This document shows positions 9,200-20,035 of a stretch of 64,000 bases of DNA, piece by piece. The notes beneath the pieces are model-generated. The model ran no database searches, had not been told where the DNA came from, and saw only the letters and a program-made list of their open reading frames with translations. Numbering within the stretch: position 1 is the stretch's first letter; the number at the start of each line of letters is the position of its first letter. The stretch is from Microglena sp. YARC (Eukaryota; Chlorophyta; Chlorophyceae; Chlamydomonadales; Chlamydomonadaceae): positions 94,719,363-94,783,362 of the forward strand of contig CM039462.1 of assembly GCA_022414725.1 (NCBI GenBank), given 5' to 3'. A program made the translations under genes and the position numbers.

Positions 9200-10820
9200 G
9201 CTGCTGCAGCTTATGCTGTTAGCGGTCCTTTTCAAATCCAAGACCTCTTCTGCTGGTGCTGGCTCAGCACCTGCTGGTGCTGCTGCAATGCTGCGGATGG
9301 TCTGCTGCTGCTGGTGCTGCTGGTAGTGGTGGTGTTGGCGGATGTGGATGTGGGAGAAGTATGTGCAAGTCTGGGTCAGGGACAAGGCTTTGCTTCTCCT
9401 ACATTTGCTGCTGCTGCTCAAATACTGTGCTGTAGAAGGTCTAGCACTGCAAGAGGAAGGTAGGTGAAGCAGCGGGCAGACTGGTGGAAGGAAGTTATGC
9501 AGTTTATCAGTGTTTTGGCGGGGGGAAACAGCCAGAGTCGACCCGCGGAGTCGACGCTGGTGCTACTGGTGCTTCCGGTGATACCGCAAGAGATGCTACT
9601 AGCGAGCTAGAATTGGTGGTGGAAGTTGGAAATCGCGGCGAGAGAACGACAGGGCGCAGTTCTGGTAATGCATCCGCGGGTGAAGATGAAGGTGCTTACT
9701 GTTTCTGGCAACGGATCTGCGAGAGCTGCGATGGAGGATGGGGAGACAGAAAGACGAAAGACGATGCTTAGAGGATTGGCGTGGTTTGAAAGGGGGTTTG
9801 ACGCTGTACTGCTGAATCTGTACTCGAACAGATGCTCGATTGCTCTGAATTCCACCTCCTCCCCCAGGCATCTAGAGGACGCAAATGCGCTGGAGCAGAT
9901 GTGGGTGACGACGGATGCAGTCAATGCGCAGATTCTGGAGGGCAGGGGGGGACAGAATACGCGATGCCGATTTAGTAGGCGAAACTGAGGAAGAAAGGTC
10001 GCAGGGGTGGTAGCTTCAGGAACGGATTGAACGAACGAGGGGAGTGGTGCTAAGATTCGGAGAAAGTGGGAGTGAAGAGCTGGTGAAGAGTATTATTAAC
10101 GCAAATCAAATGGGTGAGGGAGGGTGAAAATAACAACTTCTGAACATGCGGTCTGACTGCCGCTCGTGCGAAGCTGTGCGCGAATGTCTGGGCGACGTCC
10201 AGCCTGGCGTCCAGCCTGGATGAACCTGCCAGGACATCCACCAGTTACACCCTGGGTGTGACCGACTACGGTTGCAGATTCGTACTCGTCTCGTCGAGCC
10301 CTTGTCGATGGTGTACCTCACGCTCGAAAACTCGCACTGGCAACGAAGTACAAATAAAGTTGGAAAACGGCGGACCTCCCAATAAATATGGATCTGAATG
10401 CCGCCTGAATGCTGTAGAATATCACTGAACTGCCGAACTCCACCCTAAATATGGGGGTCTAGGTTTACTTAAGATCTCCTAATATTTACCACACTCATAC
10501 TCCTCATTCTCCCGTGCTGCAGCTGCAGTTTTTCCCTCTCAGCAGCTGTGTGTACGGGATGGGTTTGTGGGGGTGGTGGGGTGTGGGGGTGGCGGGGGGG
10601 GGGGGGGGGGGGCCTTTGTGGGTGTTATCAGATGCATGCATCTAGTCAAAAATATTCGCTGCCCTGATTCCTCAGCTTTTCGCATCCTTTCCCATTTCCC
10701 TAAAATCCTCACCTATCTGACTTGGAACCCAGGACTATCTGGCCTACTCTATGCATGTGCTACGTGTTACAACACACTGTGCTACGGTGCCGCGTCCCAC
10801 TGTCGTGGTTTCTTACCCTG
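9200..10820. other. Intergenic stretch without a recognised gene
   Basis: A CTGCTGGTG-rich section (9200-9420) is followed by about 600 bp of higher-complexity sequence with short overlapping frames on both strands, none with family features. A G run of 19 lies at 10594-10612 inside a GGGTGG-rich patch. No promoter or RNA gene could be identified. Confidence 0.5.
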
Positions 10821-11207
10821 AGTCAGGGTTCAAGGCCCACCCATCATTGACGAGAACCTCCTGAAGGAACTCTTCGACTATATCGGCCAAGAGAACCACC
10901 TATGGACCACATGCCATGGAGCAACAAAGGACCACTATATCTCGGTTCCAATTGATGAAAGAAGCATCCCCTCCACAGATGTCATTCTCAGAGTGGAAGG
11001 ACTGGCTCAAGGTCTACCTACCGTAACTACAAAGTAGAGTTACCCTCAAAGCGCATCTTTCGAGATCGGCCAAAGTCTGAGTATCTCCCTACTCTTCAGA
11101 CTTACTCGATGGACATTAGGTCCAAGCGCCCGCAACTCCCCACAGCACCCCGAGGATCAGCATTCAGCTCAAAAAAACCCTTCTCTGGTGGTTCAATCTT
11201 CTGCTAA
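10821..11207 (+). pseudogene. Remnant coding stretch, probably from a retroelement
   Basis: One frame reads VQGPPIIDENLLKELFDYIG, then VPIDERSIPSTDVILRVEGL, and stops at 11034-11036. A second frame (11058-11207) reads RDRPKSEYLPTLQTYSMDIR and ends after GGSIFC. Composition and codon flow look coding, but there is no start, the frame shifts, and no domain is recognised. Its place next to an LTR element and a 21-nt C run (11272-11292) suggests a decayed mobile-element gene. Confidence 0.35.
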
Positions 11208-11521
11208 AAGAGCCCGCGTTGTTTATGCATCCATGTCTTGATCACCGGTAGTTAGCTCCCCTGTTTCTTCTCCCCCCCCCCCCCCCCCCCCCTCCCCCTC
11301 AGTCTTTCTTCATCTAGGTTGTCTGAATACCTTGGTAGAACCAGACTCTTAGTCTTTTCTGGTGATCCTGTCTTTTCTTCCTTTCCTTTTCAATAAAAAT
11401 GTAAAAGGAACAACAACCAGATGTAGCTCAGACCTGTTTCATCCGCTAAGACAGCAGACACTGCCTCTTCCGACCTTTTTAATTGGCCTCCACCACCAAG
11501 CTCTTTACCCTTACTCTTTTG

Positions 11522-11735
11522 TGTTATTCACCGGGTTTCACCGGCTCACCTAGAGTGACTTAGAGTGCACAGGACTACCTCCCTGCTGCACTGTACTGCG
11601 ATGCCGCTGCCAGCTATGGCACGGACTCTGATGCCGGTACCCTGAGGTGCCGCGCCATCTCAGTACTTCCTCCTAGCGCATTGATCGAATGCTTATCTAA
11701 CTGTAAAGATCTTATCCTTACCGTCTTCCCCGATC
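11522..11735 (+). repeat. Outer 5' LTR, truncated
   Basis: It begins TGTTATTCACCGGG and matches the 3' LTR base for base up to CGTCTTCCCC. The last ~33 bp, which end in ATTCACA in the other copies, are missing. Confidence 0.85.
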
Positions 11736-11898
11736 CAGGATCATCTTGAACGCTTTGTTGTTTTTCCAGGTGGAGATCCTGTTGGGGACACCACGAGCTG
11801 GAGCAGCTGGATCAGCGCCCGCAACAACAGGGTAAGCAAAGTCTTCAGCAGGGTAACCGTCAGAGATAGCAGGTTCTCCATCAACGACCGGCTGTTGG
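11736..11898 (-). other. 163-bp segment between the two left LTRs, possible captured coding fragment
   Basis: The minus strand is open throughout: VVDGEPAISDGYPAEDFAYP, then a proline/alanine stretch, then RISTWKNNKAFKMILD. It is unrelated to the LTRs on either side. It may be part of a gag or host gene carried in by template switching. The family is not recognised. Confidence 0.4.
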
Positions 11899-12145
11899 TG
11901 TTATTCACCGGGTTTCACCGGTTCACCTAGAGTGACTTAGAGTGCACAGGTCTCCCTCCCTGCTGCACTGTACTGCTGTGCCGCTGCCAGCTGTGGCACG
12001 AACTCTGATGCCGGTACCATGAGGTACCGCGGCATCTCAGTACTTCCTCCTAGCGCATTGATCGAATGCTTATCTAACTGTAAAGATCTTATCCTTACCG
12101 TCTTCCCCTCGTCTCTGTGCTCTGCACATACTCCGGAAATTCACA
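11899..12145 (+). repeat. Internal, diverged LTR
   Basis: Full length at 247 bp, from TGTTATTCACCGGG to GGAAATTCACA (TG...CA ends). It differs from the outer pair at several scattered positions, for example GGTTCACC for GGCTCACC and ACAGGTCTCC for ACAGGACTAC. Confidence 0.85.
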
Positions 12146-12489
12146 GGTTACGGTCCCATTCGCTTTAGATTGTCCTTGCTTGACGGCATTCCGAGCTGAA
12201 GGACATTTTGATTGTTGTCGCGCGGAGCGGATCAATTGAAAGGATCGAGTAAGGCTCTCCACCCGACAAGAACCTCCCCGCTGGGACACCACTCTTGTGC
12301 GGTATATCATCCCATCCGCGTATCCGGATTGATTCTACTCCATTGAGCCTCAAGCTGTCGTCCAGCACACCCCACTGACAACCATCTCCACCACCACTAC
12401 GCCCCCCACCACCCCCTTCCCATCTCCCACGTCCCGTTGCGTAAGCAACCTCAGCCACCTCTCAACCACCTCCTGACCAGGGTAGTCCA

Positions 12490-13205
12490 AGACGCACGTC
12501 CTTGCGTCCCAGGACGCAACATGGGGAGGGCCGTTGCGTCCCAGGACGCAACATTGGCAGGGTCGGTTGCGTCCCGGACGCAGCCTCATAGATTGGTTGC
12601 GTCCGGGACGCAGGTTTTGGAAGTTGGTTGCGTCTCACTTCATTACCCCGCGTTCTCATGCGTCCCAATGCGCCCCAGTGCGTCTGATGTGTCCGACTCG
12701 AGAGTGTCTCAGTGGGTGGTGCAGGACGCAAAGGACTCTCTCAGCCACATAATTTGAATGGACTCGAACCTAAAAATCCCCCACATGCCCCCAGGCCCTG
12801 AGTAGATGAGCGGGGTTCAAACAGCACCCTAGTCTAAAGCCTATAATTTTTTGATGTGATCGATTTATTCTGGTCTGGTCGATCTCTAAAAAAATATTCG
12901 AACCGTCAAAATGCAATCTCGCAGCACGCCCAATGCTCCGACCTAGCAGCGAAGGCTGGATGAATTTTTTTGTTTCCAAGCCCGCTGCTGCTGCTGCTGC
13001 TGCCGCTGCTGGGACGCATCAAGCATGGAGAAAAATTGAGACGCAGTGGGACGCAGTGGGACGCATCAAGCTGCTGTTGCTGTGGGAGGGGGAAAGTGGA
13101 ATTTTTGGGACGCAACTTTCAAACTATACTGCGTCCCAGGACGCAACCTACGAAATTGGTTGCGTCCCTGGACGCAACCTACCCATTTGGGTGCGTCCCA
13201 GGAAG
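12490..13205 (+). promoter_or_regulatory. Array of palindromic GTTGCGTCC/GGACGCAAC motifs in the leader
   Basis: The 5' leader (12146-13462) contains at least eight near-palindromes of the form gttgcgtcccaggacgcaac, at about 12505, 12533, 12568, 12597, 13130, 13158 and 13188. There are also many isolated GGACGCA or TGCGTCC half-sites, and a CTG run at 12983-13008. The motifs could fold as RNA stems or act as paired protein sites. Nothing else coding was recognised in the leader. Confidence 0.55.
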
Positions 13206-13462
13206 CAACTCCTGGGGTCCGTTTGGACAACCCTGCTCCTGACCTATCATCTCTCAAGATCTCTCCCCAGTTGGCCTCCACCACCAACCCTTCCCCCTCC
13301 CAGACCCTCCTCACACCCCCACCCCGTTGCTTGCAACCTCCACCTTCCCTTTCCCCTCAAATGCACGCCCCCAGATCTCGAGTTTTATCATACTCAGATC
13401 TCCTACTCCCTAATCCCGCCTTTCCCGTCAACTTGTGTTTTGCCTTGCAACGAAGCATCGCC

Positions 13463-15526
13463 ATGGACATGCCGCAATACCCCAAGTTCGACGGTAAGGG
13501 AACACTTGAAACCTTTGCAACCTGGTACAAGGACATGACCAGCCCTATGCTGGACAACATCTGCAGGCACTCGGTGCTTGATGGAGACAGAGATTTCATT
13601 CCGCTATCAGAGCCGAAAGACGGCATGCACTACCTTACCTCGCCCGATAGTAGAATCACTGCAATCAGCAACTTTATTGCTATGGACCACATTTGCAACT
13701 CAGTCCATTCATCCATAGCTGCTGTTCTTCGTGACCGCACTAACAATGCGGCATCTGCCTTGCGTTACCTGATAACCGAGTATGGATCAGGGTTCATGCT
13801 AGTTCCCCCTATCCAAACTCCAATTCCCACAACTCTCAGATCCCTGAACTTCTCCCGCCACTCCATCCATCGCTATGCAGCACTTCCCGTCCGCAGAGCA
13901 TCCAGGTCTCCCTCTGACCGGAATACGCCAACTCCACCGCCATTCGTGGATGCTCCACCACCACCACCGAAGATGCCGCTGTGTCCCAATGATCCTCTTG
14001 CCCTCTGCCCTCTGGACGACGCCAAACTCAAAGCCCAACTCCGCAAGAGCGCGGAGAAAATACTGGAGAAGGATCCCAACTGGTTCAAGGACATCCAAGA
14101 GGGTCGCTACAAAGCGCAACCTCAACCTCCTCCAGGCCCATCCAGGCCGATTCCTACAGACCAGCCGACTGCGACTGGTGTCCCCTCATCAGCGGGCAAG
14201 GAATTCTGGATTGGCGAGGATGACCCTGCTGGGACGCCTGATCAACCTGAAGACCAGGCATCTGCTGCACCTAAAGTGCCCCCTGTCCACCCGGATGCCC
14301 ATCTGCCTGGATGGTATCCAGAGTGGAAAGAGGACATGATCAAAGAGCGGGACGCCATGATTGAGGGTAAGATCTCCAGTATCCTGCCCTATCCTGCTGA
14401 TGACCCCGTCCCCCACACTGTCTCAGAGATAGGAATCTCCCCCACTCTGCAGATCACCCACAGTAGTGGGGACCAAGAAGATGCAACTTCTGATCTGGAT
14501 ACCCCTGAGCACCCATCCAGCACTACGATTATGTGTTTCTATCTCTCTCAACCCATGGCACATGACTGGGTACTCAGTTCTGATTCCATCCATCACCTTA
14601 CCTACAACAAACATGCACTCATCAGAATCACACCTCTCTATCCTCCAGTACCAGTGTTATTCCCAGGACATCCCCATCCACGTATGTGCTCCTCCACAGG
14701 CACAGCTGTTGTCCAAGCAAGGAATGGCCTGGTCCTGACCCTCAAGGATGTCCATATATGCCCCATTGATAGTGACCCCATGCCACTCATTATCCCACAC
14801 ACTGGCCTTCCGATGCAACTCATAAGCATCCCAGCTATGATGAGACAAGATGATGCCCTTACCCTTTCTTTGGATGATTGCCAGGCTACCCTATGCCTCC
14901 CCTTCCAAGAAGACGATGAGCCTGGACCATCACTCCAGCCTGTCCTGATCTGCCCCAACAGTGCAAAGGGGGGAGTGTATGCTACAGATGTATTCTACCC
15001 CAAGCCTACTGATCATCCAGATCATGACAGCCCAGTTGACCCATGGTACCTGAACCCTAACGTCATGGTACATCATTTATGCTCGGCAGGAAGAGGTAAG
15101 TGGACTCAACGGTGCAAGGCCTCTGCAGACCGCCTACATGAACTGGTATCACCCACTCCTCCTCCTCCTCCATCGTCACCGCCAGCCCCTGCTCCTCCTC
15201 CTCCCTATCCACCACCTCAACCAGCCCCTGTCTCTTCTCCACCCTCTACTTCTGCTGGCCCTGCACAGTCTACCTCTACAAGTCCTATCCCAGCTTCCCC
15301 CCGCCATACCAGGAAGAGAGACCAGAGAAAGCCAGATATGACATGCTGGAACTGTGATGGATTTGGACATTTCTCAACACAGTGCCCCTCACCAGGCACA
15401 GACTTGGCTTATAAACCACCCCTGGACACCCTTCTCAGGCCCAAGCCAACAGGTCCTCCTGTACCAGTGCCTCCAGCACCCTCTGAGCATAGAGCTCCTG
15501 CCACTGTCAAGTACCAGATAGAATAA
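13463..15526 (+). CDS. Gag polyprotein with CCHC zinc knuckle
   Basis: The ATG at 13463 is preferred to an upstream in-frame ATG at 13046. It opens MDMPQYPKFDGKGTLETFAT, which resembles copia-type gag starts (KFDGK-FxxW), while the upstream stretch overlaps the palindromic leader. The 687-residue product has an N-terminal helical region, a long proline-rich middle, a second proline-rich stretch near residue 560-610, and a basic patch. The basic patch is followed by CWNCDGFGHFSTQC, a perfect CX2CX4HX4C nucleic-acid-binding knuckle. Gag forms the virus-like particle and packages RNA. The stop is directly followed by another open frame, so a shift in frame near 15510 could extend it. Confidence 0.75.
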   Translation: MDMPQYPKFDGKGTLETFATWYKDMTSPMLDNICRHSVLDGDRDFIPLSEPKDGMHYLTSPDSRITAISNFIAMDHICNSVHSSIAAVLRDRTNNAASALRYLITEYGSGFMLVPPIQTPIPTTLRSLNFSRHSIHRYAALPVRRASRSPSDRNTPTPPPFVDAPPPPPKMPLCPNDPLALCPLDDAKLKAQLRKSAEKILEKDPNWFKDIQEGRYKAQPQPPPGPSRPIPTDQPTATGVPSSAGKEFWIGEDDPAGTPDQPEDQASAAPKVPPVHPDAHLPGWYPEWKEDMIKERDAMIEGKISSILPYPADDPVPHTVSEIGISPTLQITHSSGDQEDATSDLDTPEHPSSTTIMCFYLSQPMAHDWVLSSDSIHHLTYNKHALIRITPLYPPVPVLFPGHPHPRMCSSTGTAVVQARNGLVLTLKDVHICPIDSDPMPLIIPHTGLPMQLISIPAMMRQDDALTLSLDDCQATLCLPFQEDDEPGPSLQPVLICPNSAKGGVYATDVFYPKPTDHPDHDSPVDPWYLNPNVMVHHLCSAGRGKWTQRCKASADRLHELVSPTPPPPPSSPPAPAPPPPYPPPQPAPVSSPPSTSAGPAQSTSTSPIPASPRHTRKRDQRKPDMTCWNCDGFGHFSTQCPSPGTDLAYKPPLDTLLRPKPTGPPVPVPPAPSEHRAPATVKYQIE

Positions 15527-16265
15527 ATCCAATGGTGAGCCTTCCCCAGACTGCCTGTACTGGTCAGACTGCCACAGAGAAGCAGGATATGTAGAGACCA
15601 TGCCAGATAGTGTCCCTAGCTGTAGCCAGGATGATGATGACATAGATGTTGCTAAACAGCTGGCCAACATGAAAGCATCAATGATGGAGATCTATAAGAA
15701 AAGGTACCCATCTGTAGCCAGCCAGCAGGCAATCCAGCCACATGTAGAGCCACCAGTAAAGCCACCAGTTGAGCCGCCAGTAGAGCCACCAGTAGAACCA
15801 CCAGTAGAGCCACCAGTAGAGCAACCTGCATATCCATCTACAGAGCTGGCCACTGCCATCCAATCCCTATTCAAAGAGGACATACTCCTCCAGACCATGG
15901 TCCCCACTGGCATCACAGACTTCTCTCCAGGTAGCACGCACACTTACCACCTCAGAGCCAGGTTCCCAAGCTGACATACAGAACAATGCCCACATGTCTG
16001 CTGTCAGTTACACACTTGAGAACCACCAGGAGGGATACGTACTACCCCCTGGGGGAACTGATGGAAATATTAGATCACATGGTGCTCTTGCCCACCCCAC
16101 CCTGCATAGTCAACATGCTCCGTCAGGGTCCCCTTGTACACCTTGATCCACGATTTCTATGCATGGTACATGCACCTGAGGTCCCTTCCAAACCAAGTCT
16201 AGAGAGAACAGGATATGCCCACCAACCCTGCCTCTGTCATTACCCCTATCCACATGCACTCTAAG

Positions 16266-16354
16266 TGTCAGTTGTACTACTAGGACACGAGTGCCTTATT
16301 GGCATCTGAATCAGATGCCAATAAGGCACTCGTGTCCTAGTAGTACAGCTGACA
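16266..16354. mobile_element. 89-bp palindromic MITE, copy 1
   Basis: It is almost a perfect inverted repeat around 16310: tgtcagttgtactactagg on the left mirrors cctagtagtacagctgaca on the right. There is no coding capacity. CTAAG precedes it and ATAAT follows it. Confidence 0.85.
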
Positions 16355-16537
16355 ATAATGCATGTCCCTGGAGGAGAACAGATTACCCAGAGGTTCCAGA
16401 AATTCACAGCCAAGCTCTCGGCTATGGTCTTACGATTGGGGGCAACTTAGTTCTGATCAGACCCGCACTCCGCCTGTATACTGCGACCTTCTGAGAAGGA
16501 TCGAACCCCCCCGTTCTCCTCCCGAGTCAGGCATAAT
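16355..16537. other. Segment between the paired MITEs
   Basis: 183 bp bounded by ATAAT on both inner sides. It has no recognised gene. It appears to have been brought in with the MITE pair, since removing everything between the outer CTAAG copies rejoins the surrounding reading frame. Confidence 0.5.
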
Positions 16538-16626
16538 TGTCAGTTGTACTGCTAGGACACGAGTGCCTCATTGGCATCTGATTCAGATGCCAAGAAGGCA
16601 CTCGTGTCCTAGTAGTACAGTTGACA
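16538..16626. mobile_element. 89-bp palindromic MITE, copy 2
   Basis: Same length and structure as copy 1, with a few substitutions (tactgctagg for tactactagg). ATAAT precedes it and CTAAG follows it, so the flanks mirror those of copy 1. Confidence 0.85.
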
Positions 16627-17422
16627 CTAAGCTTCTGGCCACCCTCATATATAAGTATGACACCTGTTCAGCCAGCATGAAAGGTAGATTGAAGTGGACC
16701 ATCTGCCTGCAGGCAGCCATGGTTAGTGCCTACTGCAATGCAGCCCACAGGCAGCCAGGGCTCCTCATGCAGTCCCATCAGATCAGGACAGATGAAGAGC
16801 CCAGTCCTATCCTGATCTATGTTGATGATGCCATAATGCCCTGGAACCAGCAAGACTGTTTCATCCTCAACTTCTGCCCTCCTGTCTTCCACTCTGACCC
16901 TACAGCTGACCTGTGGGATGACCTGCACCAGGCCATCACAACTAGGCTAAAGAGAGATGGGTTCTACCAGATCCCATACCCAGTTGATGACACCTGAACA
17001 CCTGAGTTAGTAGCCAGCCAGCAGTTGATAAATTGATAGTTTATATCTGATCCCCTATACCGGTAGTTTCCTAGATTTGACTTTCCACCAGTCACACCTA
17101 TCACCTAAATTCTAGATTCCCTGACAGATCCAAGATCCGGACTTTTCCTAGATATTGATTGATTGCACCTTGACTGTCTGCTTTCTTCTATTTTAGTTTA
17201 GACCTGAACAGAGATCCTGTCCCACAGGATATTTCTGATCCTTCTCTCCTTGCACCTGAGCTCCTTTCTGCCTGACCTGTTAAGCCAGTCTACCAGTCAG
17301 TCCAAGTTTTATCATTCAAAGCATAGCTGCTTATGAATATTTAAAGTCCCTCTAGTTTTTCTTTTAACTCCTCTAATTCCCGGAATTCTCCAATATGAAG
17401 AATACCAGGAATTGGGGGGGAC

Positions 17423-17668
17423 GTTATTCACCGGGTTTCACCGGCTCACCTAGAGTGACTTAGAGTGCACAGGACTACCTCCCTGCTGCACTGTACTGCG
17501 ATGCCGCTGCCAGCTATGGCACGGACTCTGATGCCGGTACCCTGAGGTGCCGCGCCATCTCAGTACTTCCTCCTAGCGCATTGATCGAATGCTTATCTAA
17601 CTGTAAAGATCTTATCCTTACCGTCTTCCCCTCGTCTCTGTGCTCTGCACATACTCCGGAAATTCACA
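17423..17668 (+). repeat. Outer 3' LTR
   Basis: Runs from GTTATTCACCGGG to GGAAATTCACA and follows a purine tract. It is identical to the truncated 5' copy over the shared part. The first base or two (acgtta instead of tgtta) are altered. Confidence 0.85.
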
Positions 17669-17899
17669 TTTTGCGTCCATCTCCGCACTGTTTCCCAAAA
17701 CCCTTTTCCAACTTTCTTCACCCCCTATCTTAGCTCCTCGTTGGCTTTCCTGTTCCTTAGTAGCTTTGCAGTATTTGGCTCTTCTACTCCTTCGGGTAGA
17801 TTCGCCATAATACCGCTAACTACCAATTCCCCCCTCAAGTTGATGCTTTTCTAATTACCGTATCTCCAACCCAGTTTTTCAGACCTCCTTTTTTTTGTT

Positions 17900-18182
17900 C
17901 CGTTGGTACCCAGCAGTCCTCGACACCAAGAAACACTATCAGCGGGCAGTTTCGCCTTAATACTGCCGAAGTGCCGAGTAACACCCCCGTGTTCCTTTAA
18001 AGGTACCATAGTAGCCCTCGACTCTACTGCTCTATCGGGCAGCTCGCTCCTGTACTGCCAAATACCACCTCAGTCCTGATTTTTTAAGGTACCCAAGTCA
18101 AGTGGCCCTCGACTCCCCGCTCACTGCTGTATTGGGCAGTTTCGCCGATGTACTACTAAGTACCGCCCCAGTGTCCTGTTTT
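17900..18182 (+). repeat. Three diverged ~90-100-bp tandem units
   Basis: Blocks sharing agccctcgactc, a tatcgggcag-ttcgcc core and ccagtgtcctg-tttaaggtacc occur near 17910, 18015 and 18105. No coding sense is evident. The flanking stretches 17674-17900 and 18183-19130 contain no gene I can recognise. Confidence 0.55.
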
Positions 18183-19139
18183 TCAATCCCCCCTCAGTTT
18201 CTATCACTGTAACCATTCCCACCTGGTCCTAGTTCTTTCTGCATGTACCCGTTTTTCGCTTCAGCCCCCTCTGGACCCCCTAAGTTACATCCGTGTCTGT
18301 CTCTCACTCCCCGCCTCTCTCCAGGAGCTGTTTGGACGATTCCGGTTCCGTATCTCCCGCTCTCCAGAAGCTGTTTGGATGATTCCGGCCACCTTCGCAC
18401 CCAAACATTTTGCTCATAGTTGGAGTGCGCATGACTGGAGGTACCAGCATCGCTGCGGCCAAGATCCTTCGCAAAAGTTGTCGAATGTTTTGTAGCTTAT
18501 TCCGCTACTACCTACTTCCTTCACTAGTTTCGAAACTCCCAGCCTCCCTCCTCGCCAGGGACCTGCACCCCGCCCTTTCTATTAATTCAGGCAGTCTGCA
18601 GATCAAGTTTCTTAACTATTCTCCCCCTACCCTGCCCGTGACTGCTTAAGCGTTTTCCGTTTTGCTTGCGGCACGCGCTTAGGACTTCTCTGCTAGATGG
18701 TTGTGCTGGGTTAGGTGCTAGGCCCTGGAACAACTACACATACATTTTGAAAGAACTCATTAATTACTTCATTCCTCCAGTCTTTGGTTGATCGGGGAAA
18801 CAACGACCTCGCTACTCTTCACTTCTCCCATTCGGACTTTGTCGAGTGGCAGGTGGCTTGGTATGCTGCCACCCTGGCAACTGACTGTGCTCGAAGGATG
18901 GCAGGTGGCTCGGTCTAATGCCGCCACCGCGAGTGCACTCGAGTCCAGAAACACAGGGGACCCAATTCTCGTTCACTTCTTCGCGCTCTCACATGGCATA
19001 TGCTATTATTCGCTTGTATCATTGACCTGCGCTCCTTTTCTCGGCACCAACTATAACTCGCAATAACTTCGCAGCCACCGTGCATGGCGAAAAAACGAGG
19101 CCGCAATAGCCGCATCAAATAGCTAAGGTTAGCTTTTCT

Positions 19140-19935
19140 CTTAATCGCTTTGTACGATTCTGAAACCAGCACCACCAATACCAACGCCAGCACCTACACT
19201 AAGAGCCCACCAGAAGCCTTCACCCAACCATCCCCCACCACACACATCCCCCACCCCACCCCCACCTCCACCCCCACCCCCACCACCAATTGCACACACT
19301 AGCACCCATCCTCCCCCCTCCCAACCCCGCCTAAAGAAACCCCAAACACCCCCAAACACCCCAATCCTCACCCCACCCCTACCCTCTTTCCCCTCCACTC
19401 CTACCCCCACCCCCCCTTCCCACACACCCTTCCCCCTTTCCACCCCGCCACCCCAACCCAACCCCAACCCCAACCCCTACCCCAAACCCAACCCCAACCC
19501 CAACCCAACCCCAACCCCTACCCCAACCCAACCCCTACCCCCAACACCCCTTCCCCTTCCCACACATGAACCCCTCCCACAAAACCATCCCCTTTTCCCC
19601 ACACACACCCCTCCTCCCCTCCCCTCCCCCCCCCTTCCTACTCCACCCTTATCCCTACCCCCTTCCAACACCCCTTCCCCCTCCTCCCTCCCCTTCCCGC
19701 TCAATAACCCGTACCACACACTAAGCCTTTCCACACACCATTCCCCTTTCCACACATACTTCCCCCTTCCCACACATTAACCCCACCCCTTCCCACACTT
19801 TGCCCTTTCTCCCTACCCCCATGGTCCTCCACCCCTACCCCTCTGCCCTTATCACGCACCCTTCCCCCTTCCCACACATTAACCCTACCCCTTCCCATAC
19901 TTTGCCATTTCCCCCTACCCCCATGCTCCTCCGTC
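19140..19935. repeat. C-rich CCCCAA/CACCC simple repeat
   Basis: (CCCCAA)n and ccttcccacac tracts, with one strand almost free of G. Frames on both strands are low complexity. A GGTGGT block follows at 19936-20035. Confidence 0.8.
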
Positions 19936-20035
19936 TGGGTGGTGGTGGTGGTGTGTCTGGGTGGTGGGTGGTTTAGGGTGGTGGGTGGTGGTGTGTCTGG
20001 GTGGTGGTGGTGGTGTGTCTGGGTGGTGGGTGGTT

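Larger units (their letters stand above)
15527..16997 (+). pseudogene. Broken second reading region of the retroelement
   Basis: After the gag stop another frame reads SPDCLYWSDCHREAGYVETM, then an acidic stretch and five PPVEP repeats (15-bp units at about 15746-15820), ending at 15974. A later frame reads TLIHDFYAWYMHLRSL up to 16265 with a TAG inside. It continues after the MITE insertion as KLLATLIYKYDTCSASMKGR through ILIYVDDAIMPW to a stop at 16995-16997. The YVDD string lacks surrounding reverse transcriptase motifs and is probably chance. The function is unassigned, and the region is broken by stops and by the insertion at 16266-16626. Confidence 0.55.
11522..17668 (+). mobile_element. 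Gag-only LTR retroelement with an extra internal LTR
   Basis: The outer LTRs (11522-11735, truncated at its 3' end, and 17423-17668) appear identical over the ~210 bp they share. They are flanked by the 5-bp direct repeat TTTTG (11517-11521 and 17669-17673), the size expected for copia-type integration. A third, more diverged LTR lies inside at 11899-12145. The interior holds a palindrome-rich leader, a gag gene with a zinc knuckle, and a broken second reading region. No reverse transcriptase, integrase or protease motif was found. A purine run ggaattgggggg precedes the 3' LTR as a polypurine tract. The architecture fits the non-autonomous TR-GAG type, which would need pol from a related copia element. 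Confidence 0.75.

Noticed and set aside
9607..9988. Overlapping ~100-codon frames on both strands
   Set aside because: No splice logic, motif or composition separates them from chance in GC-balanced sequence.
16815..16850. Reverse transcriptase active site (IYVDDAIMPW) in the LTR element
   Set aside because: None of the other RT motifs is present in order around it. YVDD alone can occur by chance.
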